Made by a program: the position numbers and the translations under genes | The notes under the pieces: generated by a model | Told to the model about the DNA's origin: nothing | Seen by the model: the letters and a program-made list of their open reading frames with translations, nothing else | Databases searched by the model: none | NCBI GenBank assembly: GCA_947454665.1 | Contig: CANGMU010000105.1 | Span: forward strand, 1 to 7,658 | Source of the DNA: Pseudomonadota bacterium | GTDB taxonomy: Bacteria; Pseudomonadota; Gammaproteobacteria; Steroidobacterales; Steroidobacteraceae | DNA: 7,658 nt | Reading direction: 5' to 3' | Part shown: positions 6,557 through 7,658 of the stretch, one piece after another | How the letters are laid out: each line of letters starts with the position of its first letter | Numbering within the stretch: the first letter of the stretch is position 1

Positions 6557-7658
6557 ATGAAGATCAGGACATTCATCGCCCGTGACATGCGCCAGGCCCT
6601 GCGCCTGGTGCGCGAAGAGCAGGGCGCCGATGCGGTGATCCTCTCCACGCGTCGCATTCCCGGGGGCGTCGAGGTCTCAGCCGCAGTTGATGTCGAGGTC
6701 CAGGACGTGCCCCTGCTGCAGCCGGTCGAGGTGTCGCCGCCGGACCTGATGACGGCATTGGCTGCCGCGCGGGTGCCGCCGCCCGCGCCGCAGGACGCCG
6801 ACATGCACGCCGAGCTGCGCAGCATGCGCCGCATCCTCGAGACACAGATGGCGCAGCTGGCCTGGAACGACCTCACCCGTCGTGCGCCCGTGCAGGCGCA
6901 GTTGCTGACGATGCTGGCCGAGCTGGGCATCGCCCGCGAACTGGCGGCGGACATCGTCGCCACCATTCCCGGTGACCTGTCCTATGACGAGTCCAAGCGT
7001 CGGGCGATGATCGGACTCGCGCAGCGCGTCGACGTGACCGGTGATGCCCTGCTCGACCACGGTGGACGCATGGCCTTCGTCGGGCCGACCGGCGTCGGCA
7101 AGACCACGGCCATCGCCAAGCTTGCCGCCCGCTGGGTGATGCGCCATGGCCCGCGTGACATCGCTCTCGTGTCGATCGATTCGCATCGATTCGGCGCCCA
7201 GGAACAGCTCAAGGTCCTCGGCCGCCTGCTGGGCGTCGAAGCCTTCATGCTCGACGACGCGGATGAATTGCCGGCCCTGCTCGAGAACCTCCCCGACCGC
7301 AGGCTCGTGCTCATCGACACCGCCGGCCAGAGCCCCCGCGATCCGGAACTGCCCTTGCGCGCTGCGGAATTCTCGGCAGCGACCGCGCTGGCCCAGGTTC
7401 GTTGCTGTCTGGTCCTGTCCGCCGCCTCGCAGGCCGGCGTGCTCGCCGAGGCCTATCGCGGCTTCCAGAATTTCTCGCCGACCTGCTGTCTGCTCACCAA
7501 ACTGGACGAAGCAACCAGTCTTGGCGGTACGATCTCCCTGCTGGCCCAGGCCCGTTTGCCTGTTGGCTACGTGAGCGAAGGCCAGCGCATTCCAGAGGAC
7601 CTCGCGCCTGCCCGCGCGCACCATCTGGTCGTGCGCGCCGTAAAACTGGCGCGCGAGA
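6557..7658 (+). CDS. flhF: FlhF, SRP-type GTPase for polar flagellar placement, 3' end cut by the window
   Basis: The frame is open from ATG 6557 to the window edge, giving 367 codons with no stop. FlhF is a membrane-associated SRP-family GTPase that marks the pole where the flagellum is built and, with FleN/FlhG, controls flagellar number. The start MKIRTFIARDMRQALRLVRE is the conserved FlhF N-terminus (B domain). A Pro/Ala-rich, short variable region (about 50-80) follows, then the helical N domain (about 83-165). The G domain shows the P-loop GPTGVGKTT (176-184), DSHRFGAQEQL (208-218), DTAG (254-257), TKLDEA (314-319) and the closing GYVSEGQRIPEDL (337-349). All GTPase motifs are present. 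DSHRFGA differs from the more usual DxYRxGA by His and Phe. The visible part already covers nearly the whole family length, so probably only a short tail is missing. fleN would be expected next. Confidence 0.97.
   Translation, partial: MKIRTFIARDMRQALRLVREEQGADAVILSTRRIPGGVEVSAAVDVEVQDVPLLQPVEVSPPDLMTALAAARVPPPAPQDADMHAELRSMRRILETQMAQLAWNDLTRRAPVQAQLLTMLAELGIARELAADIVATIPGDLSYDESKRRAMIGLAQRVDVTGDALLDHGGRMAFVGPTGVGKTTAIAKLAARWVMRHGPRDIALVSIDSHRFGAQEQLKVLGRLLGVEAFMLDDADELPALLENLPDRRLVLIDTAGQSPRDPELPLRAAEFSAATALAQVRCCLVLSAASQAGVLAEAYRGFQNFSPTCCLLTKLDEATSLGGTISLLAQARLPVGYVSEGQRIPEDLAPARAHHLVVRAVKLARE

Noticed and set aside
2422..6966. A 1514-codon open frame on the minus strand covering fliQ to flhF, plus other long minus-strand frames.
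   Set aside because: It lies antisense to well-identified flagellar genes. Its product is low-complexity and rich in His, Arg, Asp and Gln, as expected from reading GC-rich codons backwards. It has no recognisable domain. Lack of stops is explained by the strong third-position G/C bias of the real genes.

Overview
The window is one stretch of a flagellar gene cluster, all on the + strand. By eye it is GC-rich (roughly two thirds G+C, not computed), with strong G/C preference at third codon positions. Gene order is the fliK 3' end, fliL, fliN, fliO, fliP, fliQ, fliR, flhB, flhA and flhF (5' part). This order, the flhF gene for polar flagellar placement, and a textbook sigma-54 promoter before fliL point to a polarly flagellated gammaproteobacterium, of the general Pseudomonas/Xanthomonas type. 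The exact genus cannot be read from the sequence.

Layout: bases 2-55 are the last codons of a gene that is most likely fliK. The 97-base gap that follows (56-152) carries a perfect -24/-12 sigma-54 element at 80-97 and a good ribosome binding site for fliL. From fliL onward the genes are packed: 11 nt between fliL and fliN, 6 nt fliN-fliO, a 4-nt ATGA overlap fliO-fliP, 9 nt fliP-fliQ, 15 nt fliQ-fliR, 3 nt fliR-flhB, 6 nt flhB-flhA, 28 nt flhA-flhF. This looks like a single transcription unit of more than 7.5 kb driven from the sigma-54 promoter. The window cuts flhF near its 3' end, after 367 codons. There is no gene-free stretch longer than 97 bases.

Function: FliP, FliQ, FliR, FlhB and FlhA form the flagellar type III export gate, which FliO helps to assemble. 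FliL is a stator-associated membrane protein, FliN is a C-ring (switch) subunit, and FlhF is the SRP-type GTPase that sets flagellar position. FliK and FlhB together set hook length and the export specificity switch.

The most notable feature is an absence. fliM, which in related clusters sits between fliL and fliN and encodes the CheY-P- and FliG-binding switch protein, is missing. fliL and fliN are both intact and only 11 nt apart, with no remnant between them. No mobile elements, RNA genes, CRISPR arrays or repeats of note were seen. Apart from the missing fliM the cluster is conventional, and I see no evidence of an unknown system.
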